A stretch of 64,000 nucleotides of DNA from Heyndrickxia camelliae (GTDB taxonomy: Bacteria; Bacillota; Bacilli; Bacillales; Bacillaceae_C). The stretch covers positions 124,001 to 188,000 of the forward strand of contig NZ_PIQO01000004.1 of assembly GCF_002844575.1 (NCBI RefSeq). The letters run 5' to 3'. A model generated the notes under the pieces. That model ran no database searches, was not told where the DNA came from, and saw nothing but the letters and a program-made list of their open reading frames with translations. The position numbers and the translations under genes are program-made. Positions 56,856-64,000 of this stretch are shown in pieces. The stretch's first letter is position 1, and each line of letters starts with the position of its first letter.

Positions 56856-57857
56856 TTATTTTCCATCCACCACTTCTTTTAATATCTCATAAGATCGTTT
56901 TTGTTTGTCTGGGTCGTAGATATAAGACACTGCCATAATTTCATTTACGTTGAAATAGTCTTGGAAATTGGTTAATTGGCGACGTATAGTCTCTTTACTT
57001 CCCATAAAAGTCATACTGGACATGGACTGTGACATTTCTGCTTCCATTGGTGTCCAAAGATGGTCCATCGTATCTACTGGCGGTTGCAGTTTAATCTGAG
57101 AACCTCGTACAACATTAAGGAAAAATTGTTTCATCGTCGTAGATAAATGCTTTGCTTCTTCATCTGTTTCAGCTGCTATTACATTTAGGCAAACCATCAT
57201 ATATGGTTTATCTAAATACGCAGATGGCTTGAATTCCATACGATAGATTGAAATAGCTTCTTCCATAAATCTTGGCGCAAAATGCGAAGCGAATACATAA
57301 GGTAATCCGAGTCGTGCTGCTAAATGAGCAGAATCTGTTGAAGAACCTAAAACATAAATAGGTATATTCGTTCCGACCCCTGGGTACGCTTTGACATAAC
57401 CTTGCTCGTCTTCTGGTCCAAAATACGTAAGGAGAGCCTGAATATCATCAGGGAAGGTAAAGACTGTATCAGCTTGAGCGCGTCTTAAAGCGTTGGCTGT
57501 TTGCATATCTGTACCGGGTGCACGGCCAAGTCCTAGGTCTACACGACCTGGATAAATGGTAGCCATCGTCCCAAATTGTTCAGCCACGACCAATGGAGAA
57601 TGATTTGGCAACATGACTCCGCCGGAACCTACTTTAATGTGACTAGTATGCTCTAATGTATGTTTTATTAAAATCGATGTCGCTGAGCTAACAAGCGTCG
57701 AGGTATTATGATGTTCTGCGATCCAGTATCGTGTATACCCCATTTTTTCAACGGCTTGAGCAAGATCTACCATAGAATCAATAGCTTCCTTAGACGTCTG
57801 GCCTTCGCGAATGGGTGCTAAATTTAATACCGATACAGGTATATGAATATTTGTCAT
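56856..57857 (-). CDS. LLM class flavin-dependent oxidoreductase (luciferase-like)
   Basis: 333 residues, TIM-barrel luciferase-like monooxygenase. MGYTRYWIAEHHNTSTLVSS near residue 40, VGSGGVMLPNHSPLVVAEQFG, and RVDLGLGRAPGTD are the signature blocks of the group with B. subtilis YvbT/YceB-like members. ATG with GGAAA upstream. Substrate unknown. Confidence 0.9.
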   Translation of the reverse strand: MTNIHIPVSVLNLAPIREGQTSKEAIDSMVDLAQAVEKMGYTRYWIAEHHNTSTLVSSATSILIKHTLEHTSHIKVGSGGVMLPNHSPLVVAEQFGTMATIYPGRVDLGLGRAPGTDMQTANALRRAQADTVFTFPDDIQALLTYFGPEDEQGYVKAYPGVGTNIPIYVLGSSTDSAHLAARLGLPYVFASHFAPRFMEEAISIYRMEFKPSAYLDKPYMMVCLNVIAAETDEEAKHLSTTMKQFFLNVVRGSQIKLQPPVDTMDHLWTPMEAEMSQSMSSMTFMGSKETIRRQLTNFQDYFNVNEIMAVSYIYDPDKQKRSYEILKEVVDGK

Positions 57858-57962
57858 CCTCTATTTTCCTTTCAAATGTAGAATAATTCTATAGTAACAA
57901 GAGGCCATTATAAAACCAACTTATATGCTTGGAAATTGTAGTAAAGTAATTTTATAGAAAAA

Positions 57963-57981
57963 GACTGTCAAATTGACAGTC
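57963..57981 (-). terminator. Terminator of the 49-residue gene
   Basis: GACTGTCA / TGACAGTC hairpin followed on the minus strand by TTTTTC. Confidence 0.8.
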
Positions 57982-57993
57982 ACTCGATATACA

Positions 57994-58143
57994 TTACTTT
58001 CCGTTTCTCTCTTCTGTACTCTGGATGGAAACATTTTTTGGTATTCTCGGATAGGATGCTTTGTTTTCGTCATCAGGTCCCGTAAGATCATTTCCTTGGT
58101 CTAATACCTCTTTTGAAAATTCAAAGGAATGTCGCTCTGTCAT
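57994..58143 (-). CDS. Hypothetical protein, 49 residues
   Basis: MTERHSFEFSKEVLDQGNDL.. acidic, polar, probably unstructured, ending ERNGK. ATG follows GGAGGTG by 6 bases and a terminator follows, so it is likely a real gene. Placed 45 bases downstream of the class A-like hydrolase on the same strand. Function unknown. Confidence 0.65.
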   Translation of the reverse strand: MTERHSFEFSKEVLDQGNDLTGPDDENKASYPRIPKNVSIQSTEERNGK

Positions 58144-58187
58144 TTTGCTTCACCTCCAATGATTAGGATGGTTCATTGGGGGTATAT

Positions 58188-58988
58188 TTATGATTGTTTT
58201 AAATAATTGAAAATGCATTTTCCGATTTGCGCCATGGTTTGTTTGGCTAGTCTATTCTCAACATCTTTTGAAAGTACAACAATATTCATCGTGCGGTTGC
58301 CAACGTATAAAACTCCAATATCATGGTGAATACCTGTTACCCAACCTGTTTTATTGGCAAATTCCCATTCTGATTTCGTGCCAATTATATCCGATTCCAT
58401 TTCTGGAAATTGTTCTGGCAGGCAATCCCGAAATTGCTGTTTTTTCATGATGTCAATCATTTGTTCACATGCATATTGGGAAATAATAGAACCAGAGGTT
58501 AACTTATGAAGCAAAATCGCCATGTCACCAGCAGTTATTTTATTTCTTCCCTTTGTCTTAACTGGAACGGTCATAAGCTTATTATAAAAGCAGCTATTTT
58601 TCATTCCGATTTCCGACATGGTCTCTTGAATTTTTTCCACTCCTACTAAGTCAATTAATACATTCGTTGCTGTATTATCACTTTGGATAATCATCAGAGT
58701 CAGATAATCATAAATGGTAAGACTTATTCCTGGAGTCATATGTTGAAGAATCCCAGATCCCCCAACTAAATCTTCCCTTTTTAAAACAATTTTGTCGCTT
58801 AGATGAAATTGTCCTTGGTCATATGCAGAAAAAACCGCAGCCATGATAGGCACTTTGATAATACTTGCTGCAAAGAAATCCTCCTTTTCATTCCATGACC
58901 AATGTTGCTTTTTATCCAAGTCCTCCAAGCAAATCCCCCATGTTCCACCAGTGCGATGGAGAATGTCTTGAATCTCATTCATTAACAA
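58188..58988 (-). CDS. Class A beta-lactamase-like serine hydrolase without signal peptide
   Basis: 266 residues. Penicillin-recognising fold with SxxK as AASIIKVPIM (near residue 42), SDN as IQSDNTATN, and KTG as ANKTGWVTGIHHD. There is no export signal or lipobox, unlike secreted class A enzymes, so it is probably cytoplasmic. The start is ambiguous: TTG 58988 has AAGGGAG at 6 bases, while ATG 58982 and 58994 are other options. Next to a sirtuin gene on the same strand. May be an esterase or peptidase rather than a resistance enzyme. Confidence 0.83.
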   Translation of the reverse strand: MLMNEIQDILHRTGGTWGICLEDLDKKQHWSWNEKEDFFAASIIKVPIMAAVFSAYDQGQFHLSDKIVLKREDLVGGSGILQHMTPGISLTIYDYLTLMIIQSDNTATNVLIDLVGVEKIQETMSEIGMKNSCFYNKLMTVPVKTKGRNKITAGDMAILLHKLTSGSIISQYACEQMIDIMKKQQFRDCLPEQFPEMESDIIGTKSEWEFANKTGWVTGIHHDIGVLYVGNRTMNIVVLSKDVENRLAKQTMAQIGKCIFNYLKQS

Positions 58989-59012
58989 TTCCATCTCCCT
59001 TACCCCCTATTT

Positions 59013-59786
59013 TTATGGATGTAACTGATTATTTATTTCTTCCATTGTCTTCCCAATAGACTCATGAATAACATAGGTATCCTGACCGAAATCGTATGGT
59101 GTTTCGCCTTTATTGATTATAATTAGCGGAACACCTTGCCGCCTATATTGAGGAAATGTAGAAAACGGAGCAACGAGCAGGCTTGTACCTAATACCAGTA
59201 CAAAATCCGCTTCTTGCATGTATCGTAGGATCGTTTGAATTCCTGCCATCGAAAACCATGTACCAGTATCCCCAAATAATACTACATCCGGTTTGATATA
59301 CTGTTCGAGTTTGTTATTCGCAATACAGTTGTTGCATATATAAAAATCTTCCATGGTTTCCATGCGAGACAGCATTTCATCTGTAGAATAATTTTTTCCG
59401 CAATTTAAGCATGTAGCAGTCTTCATCGTCCCATGAAATTCAATCACGTTCTTGCTGCCTGCTCTTTGGTGGAGACCATCTATATTTTGCGTAATAATGG
59501 TTGCTACTTTTCCCTCTTGCTCCCATTTGGCAAGTATCTCATGTCCCTTATTGGGTACAGCTTCCGGATGATAAAGATTTTCGATAGCGAATTGGTAAAA
59601 CTCTTTTGGATGCTGATAAAAATAGTCAAGGGAAAGAATGTACTCCGGTGCTAAGGAATAAATTCCCGTTTTCGAACGAAAATCTTTAATACCAGATTCT
59701 GTACTAATTCCTGCACCAGTTAAAACGACTATCTTTTTAGCATTGCGAATAAGGTTTGTACAAGTATCCATTGTATTGGCAGACAT
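59013..59786 (-). CDS. NAD-dependent protein deacylase (sirtuin)
   Basis: 257 residues. NAD site GAGISTESGIKDFRSKTGIYS, TQNIDGLHQRAG, and catalytic His in EFHGT. The structural zinc is held by CLNC and CNNC. Removes acyl groups from lysine. I chose ATG 59786 because GGAGTGA precedes it by 9 bases; ATG 59816 has no site. 24 bases upstream of the class A-like hydrolase gene, likely one transcript. Confidence 0.93.
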   Translation of the reverse strand: MSANTMDTCTNLIRNAKKIVVLTGAGISTESGIKDFRSKTGIYSLAPEYILSLDYFYQHPKEFYQFAIENLYHPEAVPNKGHEILAKWEQEGKVATIITQNIDGLHQRAGSKNVIEFHGTMKTATCLNCGKNYSTDEMLSRMETMEDFYICNNCIANNKLEQYIKPDVVLFGDTGTWFSMAGIQTILRYMQEADFVLVLGTSLLVAPFSTFPQYRRQGVPLIIINKGETPYDFGQDTYVIHESIGKTMEEINNQLHP

Positions 59787-60062
59787 GTTGCTAATCACTC
59801 CAGATTTTTTCTTCATTTATATGTATCATATGATGATATGTTGGACCAATAGATCAAAATATCGATTTAGATTCATGTTCCTTTATTTAGGTAAAATCCC
59901 CCTAATATAAAAATACTATGAAAAAAACTGTTTTACTCCATATAACAGAACATGCGTCCTCTAATGAGAAGAATTTCAGCGTTTTTATCAAATATAACGC
60001 CAACGTTGAACCCGCTACTCACACAATAAAAAAAGGAACGTATCCACATTCCTTTTACCCCG

Positions 60063-60245
60063 TTAATTTGTAGTTTTCATTTTCTTTCTTTCCATATTTA
60101 CAAGTGCAAGTAAGCCAGCCCCGATTAACCCAACAAATAGATTTAGAGTGACAAGTTCAAAATGTCCTGATGCTATACTATAAGCAGTTCCAAAAATGGA
60201 ATATAGCATCACCATAATATAAAAACCCATCATCGCTTTAACCAT
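60063..60245 (-). CDS. Small two-helix membrane protein, 60 residues
   Basis: MVKAMMGFYIMVMLYSIFGT.. then ..NLFVGLIGAGLLALVNMERK: two membrane helices and a basic tail. ATG 60245 follows GAGAGGTT; the longer frame to 60350 runs through two dyads and is not used. Function unknown. Confidence 0.7.
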   Translation of the reverse strand: MVKAMMGFYIMVMLYSIFGTAYSIASGHFELVTLNLFVGLIGAGLLALVNMERKKMKTTN

Positions 60246-60317
60246 GATAACCTCTCCCTTATCCCTTTGTTGTACAATTTGCTGTAACCGTTTTCTAAAT
60301 TGTAACAAATAATTCAC

Positions 60318-60369
60318 AAAATGTACATAAAAAATTTGCTTTTTGTACATTTTTATCTTAAGTAAGATA
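60318..60369. promoter_or_regulatory. Two dyads upstream of the 60-residue membrane gene
   Basis: AAAATGTAC..GTACATTTT at 60318-60353 and TATCTTA-AG-TAAGATA at 60354-60369 lie next to each other in the promoter region of the minus-strand gene. Possible operators for two regulators. Confidence 0.4.
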
Positions 60370-60760
60370 TCCTTATAGATTTATCTTACCTTCCACAATT
60401 TAGCTTACTCCAAATAAGTATGCTTTGAGTGAAGCGGTTCCTCTATTCCAAGATTGTTATCCGTTTAACTATATAGATATACATAACCATTCCATTTTTA
60501 GTCACACTATTATGGAAGGTGTTACACCGATTTTAATGTTTTATTACCGCTCTCTATTCTAAAACGACCTTTTAAGAAATTACTTATCTTTATTATTCAG
60601 GAAATCTTGGTCAATCAGTACTTGTTATAACGGGAGAAAAGGATAGAACTCGTATCTATTCAGTTTTTAGTTTGATTGCTATTATATGAATGATAAATAA
60701 GTGTAGTTTTTTCTAAAAAGTAAAAGTCAAAAATGAATCTTCTTAGAAGGAGCCATTCAC
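60370..60760. other. Intergenic region
   Basis: 390 bases, AT-rich; nothing recognisable except a TATCTTACC half-site near 60382. No gene on either strand. Confidence 0.5.
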
Positions 60761-62026
60761 TTGAAACAGAATCTTTGTGAGAATATACAGAGTTATTCCC
60801 TACCTTTTGAAAGTAAATTAGATTTAAGAAAACTTGTTGAACAAATGGAGGATTCAACAATTGTATTGTTAGGAGAATCCTCTCACGGTACTTCGGAATT
60901 TTATAAAGTCCGTTCTGAAATTACAAAAATGCTGATTGAAGAAAAGGGATTTTCATTTATTGCTGTTGAAGGTGATTGGCCATCTTGTCAAGCTGTTAAC
61001 CGATTTATTAAGGGATATGATTCAGAAGCTTCGGCAAAGGAAGTTCTTTCCCATTTTGAGAGATGGCCAACATGGATGTGGGCCAATGAAGAGATAATGG
61101 AACTAGTGGATTGGTTACAGAAACATAATCAAACCAAAGCAAAAAACAAGCAGGTTGGTTTTTATGGTTTAGATGTTTATAGTATGTGGGAATCAATGGA
61201 CGAGATTCTCAGGTACTTTGAAGAATCCGGTTTAACTGAAGAATATAATGCTGCAAAAAAAGCATTTGCTTGTTTTGAGCATTTCCAAAAGGATTCTGAA
61301 AAATATGCTGTATCTGCCGCATTTTTCTCAGAGGGTTGTGCAGACGAGGTAGTAACCATACTTAAGGAAATCCAAACCAATAAACATAAATACACCGATG
61401 AGTTTGAAAATAGCTTAAACCTCGAAATAAATGCCTTAGTGGCTGCTAATGCTGAAAAATATTATCGAACAGTGGTTATTAGTGATATTGAATCCTGGAA
61501 TATTAGGGACCGGCATATGGTTTCTGCATTAAATAAGATTAGAAACTTCTATGGAAAAGATGCAAAGGTTATTATTTGGGAACATAATACACATGTTGGC
61601 GATGCACGTGCTACAGATATGATAAACGATGGTATGGTAAACGTTGGACAGCTGATTCGTGAACAAGAAAATAGTGAGAATGTATATATTGTCGGCTTTG
61701 GCACATATGAAGGAACGGTGATTGCCTCAAGCGAGTGGGGACTGAATATAGAGAGGATGCAGGTGCCTCCTGCACAAGAAAATAGTTGGGAAGATATGCT
61801 CCATCGTGCTGGAGCGTATGATAAAATGTTGATCTTCAATGACCAAAATCGGCGATTTTTTAATGAAACCATTGGCCATCGGGCAATTGGTGTTGTGTAC
61901 CATCCTGAATATGAAATGTATGGGAATTATGTTCCCTCCAACATTTCGGAAAGATATGATGCTTTCATCTTTATTGATCATTCAAATGCATTGCATCCTC
62001 TTAATATGAAAACCATCCATATCTAA
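60761..62026 (+). CDS. Erythromycin esterase family protein
   Basis: 421 residues, TTG start after AGAAGGAG. VLLGESSHGTSEFYKVRSEI (conserved Glu and His), FIAVEGDWPSCQAVNRFIKG and KVIIWEHNTHVGDARATDM are the family motifs shared with EreA/EreB and B. cereus BcR135/136. Most chromosomal members do not hydrolyse macrolides, so resistance should not be assumed. Monocistronic, ended by a strong terminator. Confidence 0.88.
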   Translation: MKQNLCENIQSYSLPFESKLDLRKLVEQMEDSTIVLLGESSHGTSEFYKVRSEITKMLIEEKGFSFIAVEGDWPSCQAVNRFIKGYDSEASAKEVLSHFERWPTWMWANEEIMELVDWLQKHNQTKAKNKQVGFYGLDVYSMWESMDEILRYFEESGLTEEYNAAKKAFACFEHFQKDSEKYAVSAAFFSEGCADEVVTILKEIQTNKHKYTDEFENSLNLEINALVAANAEKYYRTVVISDIESWNIRDRHMVSALNKIRNFYGKDAKVIIWEHNTHVGDARATDMINDGMVNVGQLIREQENSENVYIVGFGTYEGTVIASSEWGLNIERMQVPPAQENSWEDMLHRAGAYDKMLIFNDQNRRFFNETIGHRAIGVVYHPEYEMYGNYVPSNISERYDAFIFIDHSNALHPLNMKTIHI

Positions 62027-62038
62027 CGTTTTCAAAGT

Positions 62039-62076
62039 AAAAAAACAAGCTGATCATTCATCAAGCTTGTTTTTTC
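62039..62076. terminator. Bidirectional terminator
   Basis: AAAAAACAAGCT / AAGCTTGTTTTTT hairpin between convergent genes. Confidence 0.88.
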
Positions 62077-62094
62077 ACTTTTGTTCTTCATTAG

Positions 62095-62565
62095 TCAGTC
62101 TCTTTCTCTTGCTTTCTGAGTATCCCTTATATTCTTTTGAATGGTTATAGCCGCAAATATACTAAGCACAAATGCCATGCCATAAAATCCTTTTTCGCTT
62201 AAAACAATACTCCCTGCATTGTATAATCCGATGGCCATTAATAATATTGATACAATCAGTGCAATCCAACTAATACCATAATAAATATTCGTAACCGGTA
62301 TTCCCTCATCTTTATCTCTAACCGCTTTTTGCAAGGATACAGCTGAATATAGCCCGAATACTAAAACAGCAAAGTAATATCCTTTTTCATTCAGTTGCAT
62401 CGATGCATTATACAAACCGATTAGGTAAGCCACAATACCTACAAACAGCGCTGCCCAAGATGCCCCTTTGAAAGCTGAAGTAGGTTCCCCTTCTTTTCTT
62501 TGCAGTTTCTCCTTGGGTTCATTTTGTTTTTCCTTCTCTAATAAAACCTCATTTTCAATAGACAT
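62095..62565 (-). CDS. YiaA/YiaB family inner membrane protein
   Basis: 156 residues with four helices in two similar YiaA/B modules ([20 protein letters not shown] then [20 protein letters not shown]), each followed by a ..[14 protein letters not shown] / ..[14 protein letters not shown] segment. Internal duplication is clear. I chose ATG 62565 behind GGGGGAA. A large hairpin lies just upstream. Function unknown. Confidence 0.85.
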   Translation of the reverse strand: MSIENEVLLEKEKQNEPKEKLQRKEGEPTSAFKGASWAALFVGIVAYLIGLYNASMQLNEKGYYFAVLVFGLYSAVSLQKAVRDKDEGIPVTNIYYGISWIALIVSILLMAIGLYNAGSIVLSEKGFYGMAFVLSIFAAITIQKNIRDTQKARERD

Positions 62566-62596
62566 CATAAGTTCCCCCATCTTTTTTCTAAGAAAG

Positions 62597-62634
62597 ATGG
62601 AGCACCATAGTTACAACCTAGTGCTCCATCTTAC
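62597..62634. promoter_or_regulatory. Hairpin upstream of the yiaA/B-like gene
   Basis: AAGATGGAGCAC pairs with GTGCTCCATCTT around a 14-base loop, 30 bases before the gene start on the minus strand. It could be a leader hairpin or a terminator from the other side. Confidence 0.5.
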
Positions 62635-62730
62635 GTTCATTATATAAAAAATCACTGAAAATTGTATATATTTTTTAAAAATAATTTCCAAACATGATAA
62701 TTGCCTTCCAATTTTTTATGTTGCCGCTAA

Positions 62731-63333
62731 ATGTTTTGTGATATAACAAGATTAGATGCTTTTGAAAGAAGGCTGTGTATTAGTTTGAACCGTCGCCATC
62801 ATCTTATCCTTTGGATCGTATTTATTTTATTACCGATCCTTATTTATATAATCACGAATAGTTGGGAAACCGCATGTATCACTTTTTTTAGTGAATTGTT
62901 ATTATATAGTGTTTTCACTTTGCTATGGCTTGGTCTGACAATGAAAAGACAAGAGGATTCTTCAATTTGGATTATTAATAAAATGTCGGATGAGCAATTA
63001 GAAGAATTCACTATCCCTTTAGTAGCCAAATTAGGGTTTACAATAACAAAACCAACTGAAGATAATCCAGATACCAACTTTTTCTTAAGCACTTCAACCG
63101 GAAGAAAAGCTATTGTAAAACTTAAAAGCCATAAAAGAGAAGTTGGCATCCGCCTAGTACAAAGAACATTTGAACAAATGAATAGTCAGGAAGCCGCCGA
63201 ATGTTGGGTTATTACGAACAAGAGCTTTACATCTGGAGCAGAAAAATTTACCGAAGCAAACAATATACGTTTATATGATCGGCAGCAGTTCATCAAATGG
63301 ATTCTAACGGAAAGAAAGGGGGAAAATGCCTGA
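62731..63333 (+). CDS. Membrane-anchored Mrr-like (restriction endonuclease-fold) protein
   Basis: 200 residues. Two membrane helices (LILWIVFILLPILIYII and ITFFSELLLYSVFTLLWLGL), then a cytoplasmic domain resembling Mrr_cat: DEQLEEFTIPLVAKLGFTIT, DTNFFLSTSTGRKAIVKLKS, VGIRLVQRTFEQMNSQEAAE, CWVITNKSFTSGAEKFTEAN. The usual Q-x-K/E-x-K of nucleases appears as IVKLK, so catalysis is uncertain. Start unclear (ATG 62731 lacks a site; TTG 62785 possible). Confidence 0.72.
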   Translation: MFCDITRLDAFERRLCISLNRRHHLILWIVFILLPILIYIITNSWETACITFFSELLLYSVFTLLWLGLTMKRQEDSSIWIINKMSDEQLEEFTIPLVAKLGFTITKPTEDNPDTNFFLSTSTGRKAIVKLKSHKREVGIRLVQRTFEQMNSQEAAECWVITNKSFTSGAEKFTEANNIRLYDRQQFIKWILTERKGENA

Positions 63334-63620
63334 ATTAGCGTTTGAGATATTTTAATTTACACCAATCTCCATGCGACTATTTTTTAATAATATCCATAAA
63401 TGGTTGAACTATAGAACATTAAAAAATGGTCGATATATAATTTAATCCGTCGTCATGAAATAAAAAATTTTTAAAAGTACCTCCCCCTTCTTAATAAAAT
63501 AACAGCTTGATTGACACGGTAGTTCAAAAAAAGGCCGCCAAAATGGCAGCCGGACCTTAAATTCTTGCCCTCTTTACATTAAGTGCAATTTTTTATAATT
63601 GTCTTAGTTTTCTAGCTTGT

Positions 63621-64000
63621 CTACGATAATTCTTTTATATACCAAGCGTCCATAGCATTATGCTCAGAACCATTTAGTGCTCTTTCAAGCTGTCGGAAAC
63701 CCAGTTTGGTGTAAAGAAGATTAGCTACTTGCAGTTTCTTCAATGTTTCTAGATAACATTGTTGATAGTGTTCCTTGGCAAAGTCGAGTGCTACTTTCAT
63801 CAATTCTTTCGACAAACCCATCCCTTGAGCTTCGGGGGCAATGTATAGCTTTTGCAACTCGCAAATACCTGTCTTTTCTCCGAATGGTGCAATACCTACA
63901 CCACCTACCACTTCATCCTGTTCATTGACCGCAACCCAATACTTTGCATTAGATTGTTTCTTGTAAAATTGCGCTAGACAGCTCAGTTGCGGGTCGAAAT
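63621..64000 (-). CDS. GNAT family N-acetyltransferase, 5' end outside window
   Basis: At least 126 residues; the frame is open to base 64000, so the N-terminus lies beyond the window. GICELQKLYIAPEAQGMGLS then KELMKVALDFAKEHYQQCYL is the acetyl-CoA motif A, and LYTKLGFRQLERAL is motif B. Substrate unknown. Confidence 0.85.
   Translation of the reverse strand, partial: FDPQLSCLAQFYKKQSNAKYWVAVNEQDEVVGGVGIAPFGEKTGICELQKLYIAPEAQGMGLSKELMKVALDFAKEHYQQCYLETLKKLQVANLLYTKLGFRQLERALNGSEHNAMDAWYIKELS

Overview
The window is low-GC Gram-positive DNA from an endospore-forming member of the Bacillaceae. The evidence is five small acid-soluble spore protein genes (an alpha/beta type, sspP, sspO, sspN, tlp), AGGAGG-type ribosome binding sites with frequent GTG and TTG starts, and a core block that keeps the Bacillus subtilis order sspP-sspO-citB(acnA)-yneN-sspN-tlp-yneP-yneQ-yneR ... 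plsY ... yneT-parE-parC. The sequence does not allow me to name the genus safely.

Layout. 1-2173: the end of an ABC-2 exporter with two permeases. 2377-9133: a spore protein, an OpuA-type glycine betaine importer with its divergent GbsR-type regulator, a DUF1641 protein, a quinone-reductase-like enzyme and an acetyltransferase. 9607-13132: a CidA/CidB (LrgA/LrgB) pair, an acyl-CoA synthetase and a lytic transglycosylase-like protein. 13468-16047: selD and selA, divergent. selD contains an in-frame UGA followed at once by a hairpin and reads as a selenoprotein, so the organism probably decodes selenocysteine. 16201-35169: the conserved core block (spore proteins, aconitase with CcpC-type boxes, thioesterase, plsY, topoisomerase IV behind a LexA box). 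Genes inserted relative to B. subtilis are a flavoprotein, a CapA-like protein, a GH18 protein and a nucleobase permease. 35341-38281: a secreted protein with Ca-loop-like motifs, a staygreen-family protein and glycerol kinase.

38438-45600 is a compact beta-lactam-resistance region. It has a MecA-like class B penicillin-binding protein broken by a 7-bp tandem duplication, blaI-blaR1, a small membrane protein and a class A beta-lactamase. It also carries six copies of the dyad TACTACA-N2-TGTAGTA, the expected BlaI/MecI operator, so the region looks like one regulon. 45676-51427 is accessory and partly decayed: a redox enzyme and Rrf2 regulator separated by a 41-bp perfect palindrome, small membrane or unknown proteins, and an ECF sigma/anti-sigma pair whose sigma gene lacks any ATG, GTG or TTG start at the expected place. 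51599-64000 returns to chromosomal metabolism: nitroreductases, a membrane acyltransferase, phasin-like and AarF kinase genes (the latter apparently starting at ATT), an LLM oxidoreductase, a cytoplasmic class A-like hydrolase, a sirtuin, an erythromycin-esterase-like protein, a YiaA/B protein, a membrane-tethered Mrr-like protein and a partial acetyltransferase.

Two kinds of dispersed repeat were seen: a 117-bp element bounded by GGTGCCAGGCACC termini (one full copy, one partial copy) and a 34-bp motif present twice. No rRNA, tRNA, CRISPR array or intact insertion sequence was recognised.
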